Below are positions 1 to 9,558 of a DNA stretch of 52,680 nucleotides, in pieces; position 1 is the first letter of the stretch; every line of letters begins with the position of its first letter. The DNA is taken from positions 1 to 52,680 of the forward strand of contig NZ_WVUG01000023.1 in NCBI RefSeq assembly GCF_017614965.1, given 5' to 3'. The notes beneath the pieces are model-generated. The model ran no database searches. It was not told the DNA's origin and saw only the letters and a list, made by a program, of their open reading frames with translations. This DNA comes from Streptomyces griseorubiginosus. Its GTDB lineage: Bacteria > Actinomycetota > Actinomycetes > Streptomycetales > Streptomycetaceae. Position numbers and translations under genes: made by a program.

Positions 1-68
1 CACGGCAGGTCTCCCATACGTCCGGCCCGGCCATCTCCCCGGCCCATTCCCCCTGCATGCCTACAAGA

Positions 69-98
69 CTGGCCCCGGCCCTGCCGGCCCGGGGCCAG
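69..98. terminator. Perfect 10-bp stem hairpin, probable terminator
   Basis: CTGGCCCCGG (69-78) and CCGGGGCCAG (89-98) form a perfect 10-bp stem with a 10-nt loop. It lies 26 bases past the stop of the minus-strand WD40 gene. There is no U-tract, which is common for Streptomyces terminators. It could also serve a plus-strand gene lying left of the window. Confidence 0.6.
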
Positions 99-123
99 AA
101 CCCGCAACATTTTCAGTGATCTT

Positions 124-3100
124 CTAGACGGCCGCCTCGGGGAGCAGGTGGGCGCGGCGTTCTTCCGGGGTGAGGGAGCGGAAGATCCGGTCACGAGCGG
201 CCGACAGGAGGGAAGCGATGTCCCTTTCGGCGGCCCAGATCCGGATCGTACGGTCCTCGGCGGCGGAGACCACCCGGCGGCTGTCCGGCAGCCAGGCGAC
301 GGACGTGCATCGGTCGCGATGGATGCCGATCACCCTGCTGTCCCCGCCGAGCGACGGATTCCACAGACGCACCGTGCGGTCGTCCGAGCAGGTGGCGACG
401 CGGCTGCCGTCCGGGGACCAGGCGAGTCCGCGGACGCGGGCGTCATGGCCCCTGAGGAGGTGCAGGAGGGTGCCGGTGGCGGTGTCCCAGACGCGCACCG
501 TCCAGTCGGCGGAGCTGGTGGCGAGCCGGGTGCCGTCGGGGGACCAGGCGATCGCGTCGACCCAGCTCTGATGGCCGGTCAGGTGGTGCAGGAGGCGTTG
601 CCCGGCCACGTCCCAGATCTGTGCCGTGTGGTCGTCGGAGCCGGTCGCGAGCATCGTCGCGCTGGGGGACCAGGCGAGTGCGCAGACCCATTGGGAGTGC
701 TCTCCGTAGTGGCCCAGCTCCGCACCGGTCGTGGCGTCCAGGACGGTGGCGCGGTTGTCGCGTCCGGAGATGGCGAGGCGGTCTCCCTCCGGGGACCAGG
801 CCACCGCCTCGATGGTCTCCTGGCCGGTGAACAGCGTCCGGCTCTCGTCGGAGGTGAGGGGGTGCCAGATCCTGACGGTGTTGTCGTCGGCGCAGCTCGC
901 GAGCCGGCGGCCGTCGGGATGCCAGCGCAGACCGTTGATGCCGGCGGTGTGGCCGGTGAGGGTGGTGACGAACCGCCCGGTGTCGGTGTGCCAGATCCGC
1001 ACCTCGCGGCCGGTGCCACCGGCGACGCGGCCGCCGTCCGGTGCGGTGGCGACGCCGATGACGGGTGCGGGATGATCGCTCATCTGACGCAGTTCGGTGC
1101 TGTGTGTGCTCAGGGTCCAGATACGGGCCGTGCCGTCCTCGGCGCTGGTGGCGATGCGGTCGCCGCCGGGTGACCAGGCCAGGGCCTGGACCCTGTCGGT
1201 GTGGCCGCACAGGCGGGCGAGTTCGCCGCCGTGGTCGAGCGCGCGTATGTGCACGGCGGGTCCGCGGGAGGAGACGGCGAAGCTGTCGCCGCGGGGAGAG
1301 CAGCGCAGGTCGGTGATCAGTTCGTTCGGTTCCGGGAAGAGTCTTCTGAGCTGTCCGGTGGCGGAGTCCAGGACCTTGATCCGCTCTTCGCCGCTGACCA
1401 GGAAGGCGCCCTCCCGCGTCCAGGAGACAGGGGCGGCGCGGTTGTTGGAGCGTTCGAGTATGTGTTCCGGCCGTCCGGTCTCGAGGTCCCAGACGATGCA
1501 GGTCCTGTCGTAGGCGGCGGAGAGCAGCCGAGCGCCGTCCGGGGACCAGACGAGCCGGTAGATCTCGTTGCGGTGACCCGGCAGTTCCGCCGTCTGCTGC
1601 CAGGTCGCGGTGTCGAAGAGCAGGATGCGCCGGTCGCGTGAACAGACGGCCAGCAGGGAGCCGTCGGGAGACCAGGCGACATCCCGCACTATGTCCGTCG
1701 ACGCGCTCAGGACCGTGACGGTCTCTCCGGACACGGCGTCCCACACCCGGGCCGTACAGTCGCGCGACGCGGTGGCCACCCGCCGTGAGTCCGGGGACCA
1801 GTGCACGGCGCAGACTCCGGACGCATGCCCGTCCAGCAGCACGGCGGGCACGCCCGACGCGGCGTTCCAGACGCGGGCGGTCCCGTCCATCGAGCCGGTG
1901 GCGATCCACGCCTCGTCGGGCGACCACGCTATGGCGCGCACGCCTGCCGTGTGGCCGGTGAGTACGGCCTGGGTGTGGTTGTGGGCCAGTGCCGCCATCA
2001 TGGCCCGGACCGCGGTGGCGGTGGGCGGGCACTCGGCGAGGACGGTCGCCGCGAGGAGGGTGCCGAGTTCGGGATCGTGCTCGGCGTTGGCCAGGACGTA
2101 CTGGCCGACCGACTCGGAGACCTGGTGCAGGAAGGCCCGGTCCCTGCTGCGGGAGGCGGTGACCAGTTCCCGCATGTCGGCGGTCGCCTCTCCGGCGGAC
2201 TCCAGACCGGTCAGCCATCGGCCGGCCAGGCCCAGTCGCTCCCCGGTCAGGAGGTAGTCGGGGCTGTGTCCCGAGGACCGCCAGTCGGCAGCCCAACGCT
2301 CCAGTTCGCTGCGGCTGTTGAGCCGTTCGGCACGCACCGTCACCTGCTGGTGCAGCGGCGGCCACTGACGGAACAGGGCCTCGTGGGCCACCTGCACCAT
2401 GGGAACGGCGTCCACCTGGGTGACGACGAGCAGCCGCGCCTTGTCGAACGGGCGCAGGATCTCCCGTTCCTGGTCCGACAGGCCGGCCAACGCCACCCGG
2501 CGCTTGACCGGTTCGCCGGCCTCCATGCCCACCAGCCGCAGCAGCACCCCGAGAACGGTGTCCGCGCCGTGCTGGTCGACGACGGTGGCGAAGACCTCGT
2601 CCGCCTGGCGGGCCAGCGCGCCGGCGACGCCACCGAGGGCCAGATAGCTCTCCTTGGTGGCCAGCCGGGACTCACCGATCGACAGATAGAGCTCGCGCAG
2701 GAGGTAGGCGAGCAGCGGCAGCGCGTCCGCGGTACCGGTGTCGTCGACGATGTGCGCGACCAGCCCGGGCTCGAAGGTCACCCCGGCCAGCCCGGCGGGT
2801 CGCTCGACCGCGGCGACGAGTTCGGCGGTGGACATGGCGCCCAGTGCCGTCGGCGAGCTGAACAACTGCGGCTGGCCGAAGGAGAGGAAGTCCTGGAGGA
2901 ACTCAACGCGCAGGGTGGCGATGACCCAGAGGCGACGGTCGTTGGCCAGCGCGGCGACGACGGACGCGAGGAACGTTTCTCTGTCGGCTTCCGGGGAGTC
3001 GGTGATCAGTTCCTCGAGCTGGTCGATCACCAGTAGCGTGCGGCCGGGGAGCACGCCGCCAGGGGTACGGGTCCTGAGACTGTCGGCGAGGTGTTGCAGC

Positions 3101-3579
3101 GGCTCGGCGCCGGGCACCATCGTCGGCAGGACGGTCCACCGCGAGCGCAACAGACGCGGCAGCACCCCGGCATGCACCAGAGAACTCTTCCCGCTTCCCG
3201 ACATCCCCGTGACACACACGAACCGCTCCTGCGGATCGGGCGCGGAGGTGTTCAGCCGCCGGACGATCTGCGTGACCTCCTCGTCCCGCCCGAAGAACAC
3301 GGCCGCCTCCGGCCGGCCGAAGGCCGCGAGCCCCGGATAGGGGGTGTCCTGCGGATCCCAGGCCGGCCGCGGCGCGGCGGGATGCGTCTGGCGGTGGACC
3401 ACCACCTGGCCCACGACGACCACTCCCAGCAGGACGATCACCACGAACGGTGCGAGCCGGTCGAGGGAGCGCACGACCGGCGACTGGACCGCGTTCGCGG
3501 CGAAGTTGGCCGCGACCTCCAGAAACGTGGCGGAGACCAGGACCGCGACTTGCAGAGTCTGAGGTGAGCGTTGCCGCAT
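124..3579 (-). CDS. Membrane-anchored STAND NTPase with 14 WD40 repeats
   Basis: About 1151 aa. Two hydrophobic segments (about residues 9-30 and 42-62) suggest N-terminal membrane anchoring. A P-loop NTPase follows, with Walker A GMSGSGKSS near residue 125 and a Walker B-like LLVIDQLEEL near 185, typical of novel-STAND (nSTAND1) proteins. The C-terminal half contains about 14 WD40 units, most ending in DxTxRxW; 14 is the number needed for two seven-bladed propellers. The ATG at 3579 is preferred because GGGGGAA precedes it; an upstream in-frame start at 3636 would add 19 residues without a good ribosome site. STAND proteins are signal-sensing switches that oligomerise on ligand binding. The ligand and output here are unknown. 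No protease, kinase or nuclease effector domain is visible, so the membrane segments may be the output or merely an anchor. Confidence 0.9.
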   Translation of the reverse strand: MRQRSPQTLQVAVLVSATFLEVAANFAANAVQSPVVRSLDRLAPFVVIVLLGVVVVGQVVVHRQTHPAAPRPAWDPQDTPYPGLAAFGRPEAAVFFGRDEEVTQIVRRLNTSAPDPQERFVCVTGMSGSGKSSLVHAGVLPRLLRSRWTVLPTMVPGAEPLQHLADSLRTRTPGGVLPGRTLLVIDQLEELITDSPEADRETFLASVVAALANDRRLWVIATLRVEFLQDFLSFGQPQLFSSPTALGAMSTAELVAAVERPAGLAGVTFEPGLVAHIVDDTGTADALPLLAYLLRELYLSIGESRLATKESYLALGGVAGALARQADEVFATVVDQHGADTVLGVLLRLVGMEAGEPVKRRVALAGLSDQEREILRPFDKARLLVVTQVDAVPMVQVAHEALFRQWPPLHQQVTVRAERLNSRSELERWAADWRSSGHSPDYLLTGERLGLAGRWLTGLESAGEATADMRELVTASRSRDRAFLHQVSESVGQYVLANAEHDPELGTLLAATVLAECPPTATAVRAMMAALAHNHTQAVLTGHTAGVRAIAWSPDEAWIATGSMDGTARVWNAASGVPAVLLDGHASGVCAVHWSPDSRRVATASRDCTARVWDAVSGETVTVLSASTDIVRDVAWSPDGSLLAVCSRDRRILLFDTATWQQTAELPGHRNEIYRLVWSPDGARLLSAAYDRTCIVWDLETGRPEHILERSNNRAAPVSWTREGAFLVSGEERIKVLDSATGQLRRLFPEPNELITDLRCSPRGDSFAVSSRGPAVHIRALDHGGELARLCGHTDRVQALAWSPGGDRIATSAEDGTARIWTLSTHSTELRQMSDHPAPVIGVATAPDGGRVAGGTGREVRIWHTDTGRFVTTLTGHTAGINGLRWHPDGRRLASCADDNTVRIWHPLTSDESRTLFTGQETIEAVAWSPEGDRLAISGRDNRATVLDATTGAELGHYGEHSQWVCALAWSPSATMLATGSDDHTAQIWDVAGQRLLHHLTGHQSWVDAIAWSPDGTRLATSSADWTVRVWDTATGTLLHLLRGHDARVRGLAWSPDGSRVATCSDDRTVRLWNPSLGGDSRVIGIHRDRCTSVAWLPDSRRVVSAAEDRTIRIWAAERDIASLLSAARDRIFRSLTPEERRAHLLPEAAV

Positions 3580-3842
3580 GGGCTTCCCCCTAGTCGCTAG
3601 GTGTTGCCCCACCACAGACCTCTCGAAACCGAACAAGCCGACAAACCGTCACGCCGCCGAGTGGCCGAACTGCGGGGCGGACAGGGGCGGTTGAGTCGCT
3701 CCACGGGAGCGTTTCGAACATGAAGGCATGGTGATCTCGTCGGACAAGTACATCGCCCCTATCGAAGGACCCGGCCTCATCCGATGGGGCCATAGCGGAG
3801 CGAAGACGTACCACCTGCGTGCGCGGGCGCGTTGCCTCCAGC

Positions 3843-4139
3843 ATGGACCCCACCGTGAGCACCGGACTCCTCGTCCCGGAGGACGAGGAACAGCAGACGT
3901 CGTACGGCACCCGCCTCGCGGCGCCGCAGGAGGATCCGCCCATCTACGCCGCGCTGATCAGGGAGTGGCGAGCCCGCGGCCGCATGGTACCGGGGGCTCG
4001 TGATCCCCAGTGGACCCTGCTCACGGCCATCAGTCCCGCGATCACGGCGCACCATCCGGGCCCGGTGCGTGCGGCGCACCGGGAACGCGTCGCCGAGCTG
4101 TGCGTGGAGCACCCCGCTGATCAGTTGCCCGCGCTCTGA
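3843..4139 (+). CDS. Small hypothetical protein
   Basis: 98 aa, acidic N-terminus (VPEDEEQQ) followed by a mixed helical-looking body with IYAALIREWRARGR and VRAAHRERVAELC. Third codon positions are strongly G/C, which supports real coding. I do not recognise the family. The start is uncertain: ATG 3843 and GTG 3855 are both possible and neither has a clear Shine-Dalgarno sequence. It is convergent with the next minus-strand gene, with a 21-base gap. Confidence 0.55.
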   Translation: MDPTVSTGLLVPEDEEQQTSYGTRLAAPQEDPPIYAALIREWRARGRMVPGARDPQWTLLTAISPAITAHHPGPVRAAHRERVAELCVEHPADQLPAL

Positions 4140-4160
4140 CACGGCCTCACTGCGGCGCGT

Positions 4161-4721
4161 TCACGGCCTCGCGGTGTCCGGCGTGGTGCTCCGCGGGTGA
4201 CCGAGGGGCGCGTCGACGGCCGGAAAACGGCCGTCCGGGGTCGGCGCCCCGCACGTGGGGCACCGTCGTCTCCACCGGGCCTGCGAGGAGAGCCGGCCCA
4301 GGGCCAGCTGCAGGGCCAGTTCCACGGCGGCCGGCACGAACAGCGCGCCGCTCCCGTTGGGCGGAATCACCCAGCGCAGACGTCCGACGGCACGGTACGG
4401 CGCCGGGACCGCGACCCACGCGCCCTTGCCCGAGTAGCGGATGCCCGAACCGATCCAGCGGCCCGTGGGATCGGGCGGCAGGAAGAACGCCACCCGGCGG
4501 GCACACACGTCCGCGAGCGCGGGACCGGGTGGCTGCGGAATGCCCAGCAGGGCGTCCAGGGCGGGCATGGCCAGCTCCTCGGGCACGCTGAGCACGTCCC
4601 AGAACCGGCCGCACGCGAGCACCGCGATACCGGACTCGCTGTGCCACTGCCGCTTGCACTCGCGTGGATCGTTCGCAGCGGCCGCTAGCCACTCGGTGGC
4701 CTGCCGCATGGCGGTCTGCAT
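4161..4721 (-). CDS. Conserved hypothetical, primase/polymerase-like actinobacterial family
   Basis: 186 aa, starting at ATG 4721 behind a good GGAGGACACC ribosome site. The body contains GRFWDVL, PTGRWIGSGIRYSGKGAWVAVPAP and WVIPPNGSGALF, which recall the short actinobacterial proteins annotated as bifunctional DNA primase/polymerase-like. The complete catalytic set of a true prim-pol is not evident, so replication activity should not be assumed. A CPTCG motif near the C-terminus (about residue 158) has only one cysteine pair, too few for a full zinc finger in a monomer. No operon partner is close. Confidence 0.7.
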   Translation of the reverse strand: MQTAMRQATEWLAAAANDPRECKRQWHSESGIAVLACGRFWDVLSVPEELAMPALDALLGIPQPPGPALADVCARRVAFFLPPDPTGRWIGSGIRYSGKGAWVAVPAPYRAVGRLRWVIPPNGSGALFVPAAVELALQLALGRLSSQARWRRRCPTCGAPTPDGRFPAVDAPLGHPRSTTPDTARP

Positions 4722-4922
4722 GGTGTCCTCCGGCTTCCCGTTGCCCGCGCGAGCGGACAGACTCCTCCCACACAGCCGGGACGGCCAGGCCCGGCATATT
4801 CATGCTGGTAGATATTTCCACCTGGCGGAAGGGGTGGCGGACCCTGGCGAATCACTCGCCGGTGTTCGCTGCCGGATCACTGCGGAACAAAGCCCTCGAA
4901 AGGCCGGTGTTTTCCGTGCGCG

Positions 4923-5939
4923 TCAGGGGCGGGCCGGATCCGCTCCGGTCAGCGAGCGTGTGTCCGTGTCCAGGAGTTGGTGGCCCATGGCCGTAGCGGA
5001 ATGCCGTACGAACTGGCCCTCCCGTTGGCTCGCCACCAGTCCTCCGTCCCGCAGGACGGCGAGCTGGTAGCTGGCGCTGGGGAGGGCGATGCCCACCGCT
5101 TGCGCCACTTCGGAGGTTGTGCGGGTGCGGCCGCGCGCCACCTGGGCCAGTACGGAGGCCCGGGTACGGCCCAACAGGCGCTCCAGACCGCCGCCGTTGA
5201 GGGCGACCGTGTCGAAGGGCCGGGCGGTGAGCGGAAGGACGAGCAGCGGGCCGAGGGTGGGGTCGGCGAGCGCGGTGGGCCTGCGCCAGCAGAAGTAGGA
5301 CGGGAGCAGCAGCAGACCCCGGCCGTCCAGACGCAGGTCCCGGTCGGCGGGATAGTCCACCTCCAGAACCGGTGGGTTCCACCGGGCGAACGGCCGCAGA
5401 CTCTCCAGCAGAGCACGGACTCCGCCGTCGAGGAGTGTGCGGGCCCGCAGATCGACCTCGGCGTGCACGGCTCGGTGAACCAGGCCCCACCGCGGTTCGA
5501 GCAGGGCCTTGGAAGAGATCTCCAACGCCCTGACCAGGGAATCCATGCTTCGGTCTCCCGGCCTGCCGAGCGTCGTCGTCCACGCCGGGAGCGGACGGGA
5601 CCCGGCGAGAATGGCCAGCTCCTGTTGCAGCCGGGCGCGGGGTGTGGCCCGCACCTGTTCCAGGGCTGCGGGCAGACCCTCGTCCGAGACGGACGGGGTG
5701 AGGAAGTCGGGGATGTAGCCGACCGGCGGGACGAGCGTCCCCAGCAGATGCAGGGCGCGGCGCGCCTCCGGATCGCGGGCCGTCCGCTGCAGAACACCGC
5801 GGCGCCACGCGCCGAACTCGAGCGGCCCCTGACGGGTGACCAGTCGGCAGGCGGCGCAGACGAGTTCCCACAACGGATCGGGTCGACGGGCCACGCGGAT
5901 GCTCTGTAAGTCGAGGGACGTGAAGTGGATGCGGAGCAT
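4923..5939 (-). CDS. ArsR-like winged-helix transcriptional regulator
   Basis: 338 aa, starting at ATG 5939 behind TGAGGCCTGC. The first about 240 residues are a variable ligand or dimerisation domain. Residues about 260-310 form the winged helix (LLGRTRASVLAQVARG, TTSEVAQAVGIALPSASYQLAVLRDGGLVASQREGQFVRH), the layout of large Streptomyces ArsR-type regulators with a C-terminal HTH. The small-protein ArsR metal motif (CVC) is absent, so metal sensing is unlikely. Its target is not apparent from neighbours. Confidence 0.85.
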   Translation of the reverse strand: MLRIHFTSLDLQSIRVARRPDPLWELVCAACRLVTRQGPLEFGAWRRGVLQRTARDPEARRALHLLGTLVPPVGYIPDFLTPSVSDEGLPAALEQVRATPRARLQQELAILAGSRPLPAWTTTLGRPGDRSMDSLVRALEISSKALLEPRWGLVHRAVHAEVDLRARTLLDGGVRALLESLRPFARWNPPVLEVDYPADRDLRLDGRGLLLLPSYFCWRRPTALADPTLGPLLVLPLTARPFDTVALNGGGLERLLGRTRASVLAQVARGRTRTTSEVAQAVGIALPSASYQLAVLRDGGLVASQREGQFVRHSATAMGHQLLDTDTRSLTGADPARP

Positions 5940-6235
5940 GCAGGCCTCATTTCATGGTGGTGGGGGGATGGTCGAGGCGATGCGTGATAGGGGTCCATCA
6001 AGGGGGACGAGTGGCCAGTGGCCTTGGTTGACCGGGGTGACGCCTTGTGCGGAAGCTCTGGTTCCGGTCGGTGTGCTGGGCAGATCCGCTGATCCGGGAG
6101 GACCGGGACGCGGACGGTCACCACCTCTCCCCGTCGATCACGAGGACATCGGCACCGTCGTCGGCCCCGCACCGCGAGCAGTCGCGGGCTGGGCAGCCGG
6201 CGCGGCCACCCGTCGCCGGTCACACGGTACGCCGC
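5940..6235. other. Intergenic region without a recognisable gene
   Basis: About 296 bases between the ArsR-like gene start and the end of the sigma-linked membrane protein gene, both on the minus strand. It must hold the ArsR-like gene's promoter. Short open frames on either strand have no recognisable protein content. I see no strong hairpin or repeat. Confidence 0.5.
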
Positions 6236-6973
6236 TCATCGGCCCCATCTCGCCAGTTCCGTGCCGTCGGCGCCGAGGACGCGGAAGGTGGGGCCGCCGG
6301 TGAGCAGACCGCCCTCGGCGCCGCCGTGCCGCGGTGCGCTGACGGCGTACGCCGTGACGTAGGCGGGACGCCCGGCCAGCCGCACGATGGGGAGGTCGGT
6401 GGTCCGGCCGCCCTCCGTCATCGTGATCCGGGCCGCGGGCTCCTTCCCGGTGTAGGCGAGGATGTGCACCACGCCCCGCTCGAGGGGGTACCAGTCCTGG
6501 GTGATCGGTACCGTGCCCGGTTGCTGCACGTCGAGCGGCCCGACGCAGACGGGCTGCTCGGCGCCCGCGCGGGCGTCGCACATCTCCCGCGGTTTCAGCA
6601 TGTACCACACGCCCAGACCCGCCTCGATCCGCTCCCGGGGACGTACGACGCGCACGCCCGGGCCGCTGCTCGCGGACTCGTACGGCTGCGACGCCTCGGT
6701 CCTCCGCGGCGCGTCACCGGTGACGGCGTCCGAGCCGGAGGCTGCCGGCAGCGAGGCGAGTCCGATGCCCAGCGGAACAAGCAGCAGCGCGCTGAGGGTG
6801 ACCATTGTCAGCCGTCGACGTCGCCTGAAAGTCTCTCCGCGCTGGACGATCCGCTCCCGCGGGAACGCCGTGCCGGCGCTTTCTCGTGCGGCGTCGTCCA
6901 GTGCCCGCCACAGCTCCGGCACCGGCGGCTGCGGTGACAAGTCGGTCTTCATGTCTGTGCCGTTCTCTCTCAC
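6236..6973 (-). CDS. Single-pass membrane protein coupled to the ECF sigma factor (CU044_5270-like)
   Basis: About 245 aa with a cytoplasmic N-terminus, a basic stretch (FRRRRRL) and one transmembrane segment (TMVTLSALLLVPLGIGLASL, about residues 54-74), then an extracytoplasmic domain. This is the shape of the CU044_5270-type proteins found directly after SigE-family sigma genes in Streptomyces. The GTG at 6973 overlaps the sigma stop codon (GTGA), implying translational coupling; an internal ATG at 6952 is an alternative. By position and topology it may modulate the sigma factor like an anti-sigma factor, but no ZAS zinc motif (HxxxCxxC) is visible, so this is inference. Confidence 0.8.
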   Translation of the reverse strand: MRENGTDMKTDLSPQPPVPELWRALDDAARESAGTAFPRERIVQRGETFRRRRRLTMVTLSALLLVPLGIGLASLPAASGSDAVTGDAPRRTEASQPYESASSGPGVRVVRPRERIEAGLGVWYMLKPREMCDARAGAEQPVCVGPLDVQQPGTVPITQDWYPLERGVVHILAYTGKEPAARITMTEGGRTTDLPIVRLAGRPAYVTAYAVSAPRHGGAEGGLLTGGPTFRVLGADGTELARWGR

Positions 6974-7596
6974 CGTTGTGCCGCGGCGGCGTAGTCCGAC
7001 AGCGCCGCGCAGTCACGGAGCTTCTTCAGCGCGCGGCTGGCCTGGCTCTTGACGTTGCCGACGGAGCAGCCGAGGACCTGCGCCGTCTCCTGTTCGCTGA
7101 GGCATTCCCAGTAGCGCAGCACGACGACGGCCCGTTGACGGGGCGGGAGCGTGGCGAGCGCGGTAAGGAGCTCGCTGCGGGTGTCGTAGCTGTCCTGGCC
7201 ACCGGCACCTTCGCCCGGGATCCGCTGCTCGGGCATGTGGGACGTCAGCAGCTGTACGACGCGCCGTTTGCGGTGCCGGGTGTTGTTGTTGTTGATCAGC
7301 GCGCGCCGGACGTACTGGTCGGGGGCGTCCAGGGTGCGTATGTGAGGCCAGCGCAGATAGACCTTGGCGAGGGTGACCTGGACCAGGTCCTCCGCCTCGT
7401 GGTGGTCACCGTTGGTCAGGAGATGGGCGGTACGCAGCAACCGGGGCCAGCGGGCGGCCGCGTAGGTCTCGAAGTCGTCCAGGCCGTCCTCGGGCAGGTC
7501 CTTCCCGTGATCCGCGTCCGTGCTGTCGTCCGCGGCCCGGTGCGAACCCCGGGCCGTTCCTCTTCCGGACGCGGCAGGCGTCCAGGCGCCAGTCAT
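6970..7596 (-). CDS. ECF RNA polymerase sigma factor, SigE family
   Basis: 208 aa. Region 2 is visible as DFETYAAARWPRLLRTAHLLTNGD followed by EAEDLVQVTLAKVYLRW (core binding and -10 recognition). Region 4 is LPPRQRAVVVLRYWECLSEQETAQVLGCSVGNVKSQASRALKKLR, a helix-turn-helix for -35 recognition. ATG 7596 is chosen because GGGGTG lies 6 bases upstream; GTG 7605 is an alternative. It forms a coupled pair with the downstream membrane protein. No self-consistent autoregulatory ECF promoter could be assigned by eye. Confidence 0.92.
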   Translation of the reverse strand: MTGAWTPAASGRGTARGSHRAADDSTDADHGKDLPEDGLDDFETYAAARWPRLLRTAHLLTNGDHHEAEDLVQVTLAKVYLRWPHIRTLDAPDQYVRRALINNNNTRHRKRRVVQLLTSHMPEQRIPGEGAGGQDSYDTRSELLTALATLPPRQRAVVVLRYWECLSEQETAQVLGCSVGNVKSQASRALKKLRDCAALSDYAAAAQR

Positions 7597-8113
7597 CGCG
7601 CACACCCCGTTACCCCGCTTCCTTCCACTGTTCGCGCGCAGGTCGATGGAGCACGCGAACTCCATCCAGTAACACCGCTGGGGGAGCACGGGGGTTCCAT
7701 GCGGGACGCTCACAGCGGCGGTCAGCGGCCGCCGATCGACGGCGCTGCGACGCCGGCCGAGTCGGCGGCGGCGCCGACCCCTCGTGCTCCAGATCGCGGC
7801 CCTGGAGTGGGTGGCGCAGAACATCCGAGAGGCAACCGCGTTCGTGCCGGTCGTCGGTGGTGACCTCGTGACCGGGCCGGGGGTGCGCCGCCCCCGCCGG
7901 ACGGGTCGACGTCCCGGTCGTCTTCGGCACGACTGCGGCCCGCCCGGCGGCCCGCCTGCTGGGCTCCCCGCCGCCCACCGCATGCGCGACACTGTCCGAA
8001 CGCCTTCGCACGGCGTGGAGTCCTTCGCCGCCGGCGGTGACCCGGCTTGGCCCCGCTTCACCCCCGACAGCCTGGAGGATTCGAGGCGCGTCCGGCAGGA
8101 CCATCCCCGGCCG
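7597..8113. other. Non-coding stretch between sigma gene and aldo/keto reductase promoter
   Basis: About 520 bases between divergent genes. Long frames cross it on both strands, but their translations are proline/arginine-rich and low in complexity, with no recognisable domain, so I call none. It should include the promoter of the sigma factor gene. A decayed gene cannot be excluded. Confidence 0.5.
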
Positions 8114-8146
8114 ACTTGCCCTGGAGTGCGCTTCAAGTCGTAGCGT
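8114..8146 (+). promoter_or_regulatory. MerR-type promoter with 19-bp spacer upstream of aldo/keto reductase
   Basis: The -35 element TTGCCC (8116-8121) and -10 element TAGCGT (8141-8146) are separated by 19 bp, longer than the usual 17. The spacer holds an imperfect dyad, ACTTG...CAAGT (8114-8118 and 8134-8138) around CTGGAGTGCGCTTC. A long spacer with a central dyad is the hallmark of MerR-family activated promoters. No MerR gene is in the window. Confidence 0.6.
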
Positions 8147-8256
8147 CGAAGACACAGCGGCGCACGAGGCCGGTGTCGGCGGGTGGTCTCACCGGGGCGC
8201 CGTCTCGTGTCCTTTGAACCACGCACGGACGAGTGCAGGAAAGGCTGGACCACGGC

Positions 8257-9246
<990 letters not shown>

Positions 9247-9287
9247 CCCGTGGACGCGCTGATCCGAACGGTGCGCGGTGGGAGGTG

Positions 9288-9351
9288 GGAGGTCCTTGCG
9301 GCTGGAGTAGAGGTGGGGGAGCCTCTCGTGCCGTGTGCCGCAAGGACCTCC
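9288..9351. terminator. Large 15-bp inverted repeat with internal stem
   Basis: GGAGGTCCTTGCGGC (9288-9302) and its exact reverse complement (9337-9351) enclose a 34-nt loop that itself can pair AGAGG with CCTCT. A further 6-bp GTGCGC/GCGCAC pair (9271-9276, 9353-9358) can extend the base. It lies 41 bases after the aldo/keto reductase stop and before a convergent gene, so a bidirectional terminator is the simplest reading. Confidence 0.55.
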
Positions 9352-9357
9352 GGCGCA

Positions 9358-9394
9358 CGGTTTCCGCGGCGGGGGGGGGAGTGCCGCGAAACCG
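9358..9394. repeat. Second hairpin next to the 15-bp inverted repeat, with G-run loop
   Basis: CGGTTTCCGCGGC (9358-9370) pairs with GCCGCGAAACCG (9383-9394) apart from one bulged C. The loop is a run of nine G (9371-9379) plus AGT. It directly follows the larger hairpin, giving two tandem strong structures in a gene-free 312-base stretch (9247-9558). The rest of that stretch shows nothing recognisable. Confidence 0.5.
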
Positions 9395-9558
9395 CGCGTG
9401 AGGTGACCGGATCCGCCACCAGGGGGAAGGTGCGGTCGCCGTGCCACTCGTCACGCGCATGCCCGGCTTTCGGATTCCTAACCCGACCGAATGCGGGAAC
9501 AGTTGAATTGTGACCGGGGCCACTTCCGCCCTCGTCCGGCCTGGGTGCTCTGGCGTCC

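Noticed and set aside
9371..9379. Run of nine G that might be a sequencing error or a phase-variable frameshift
   Set aside because: It falls in a hairpin loop in non-coding sequence, so no reading frame is affected.
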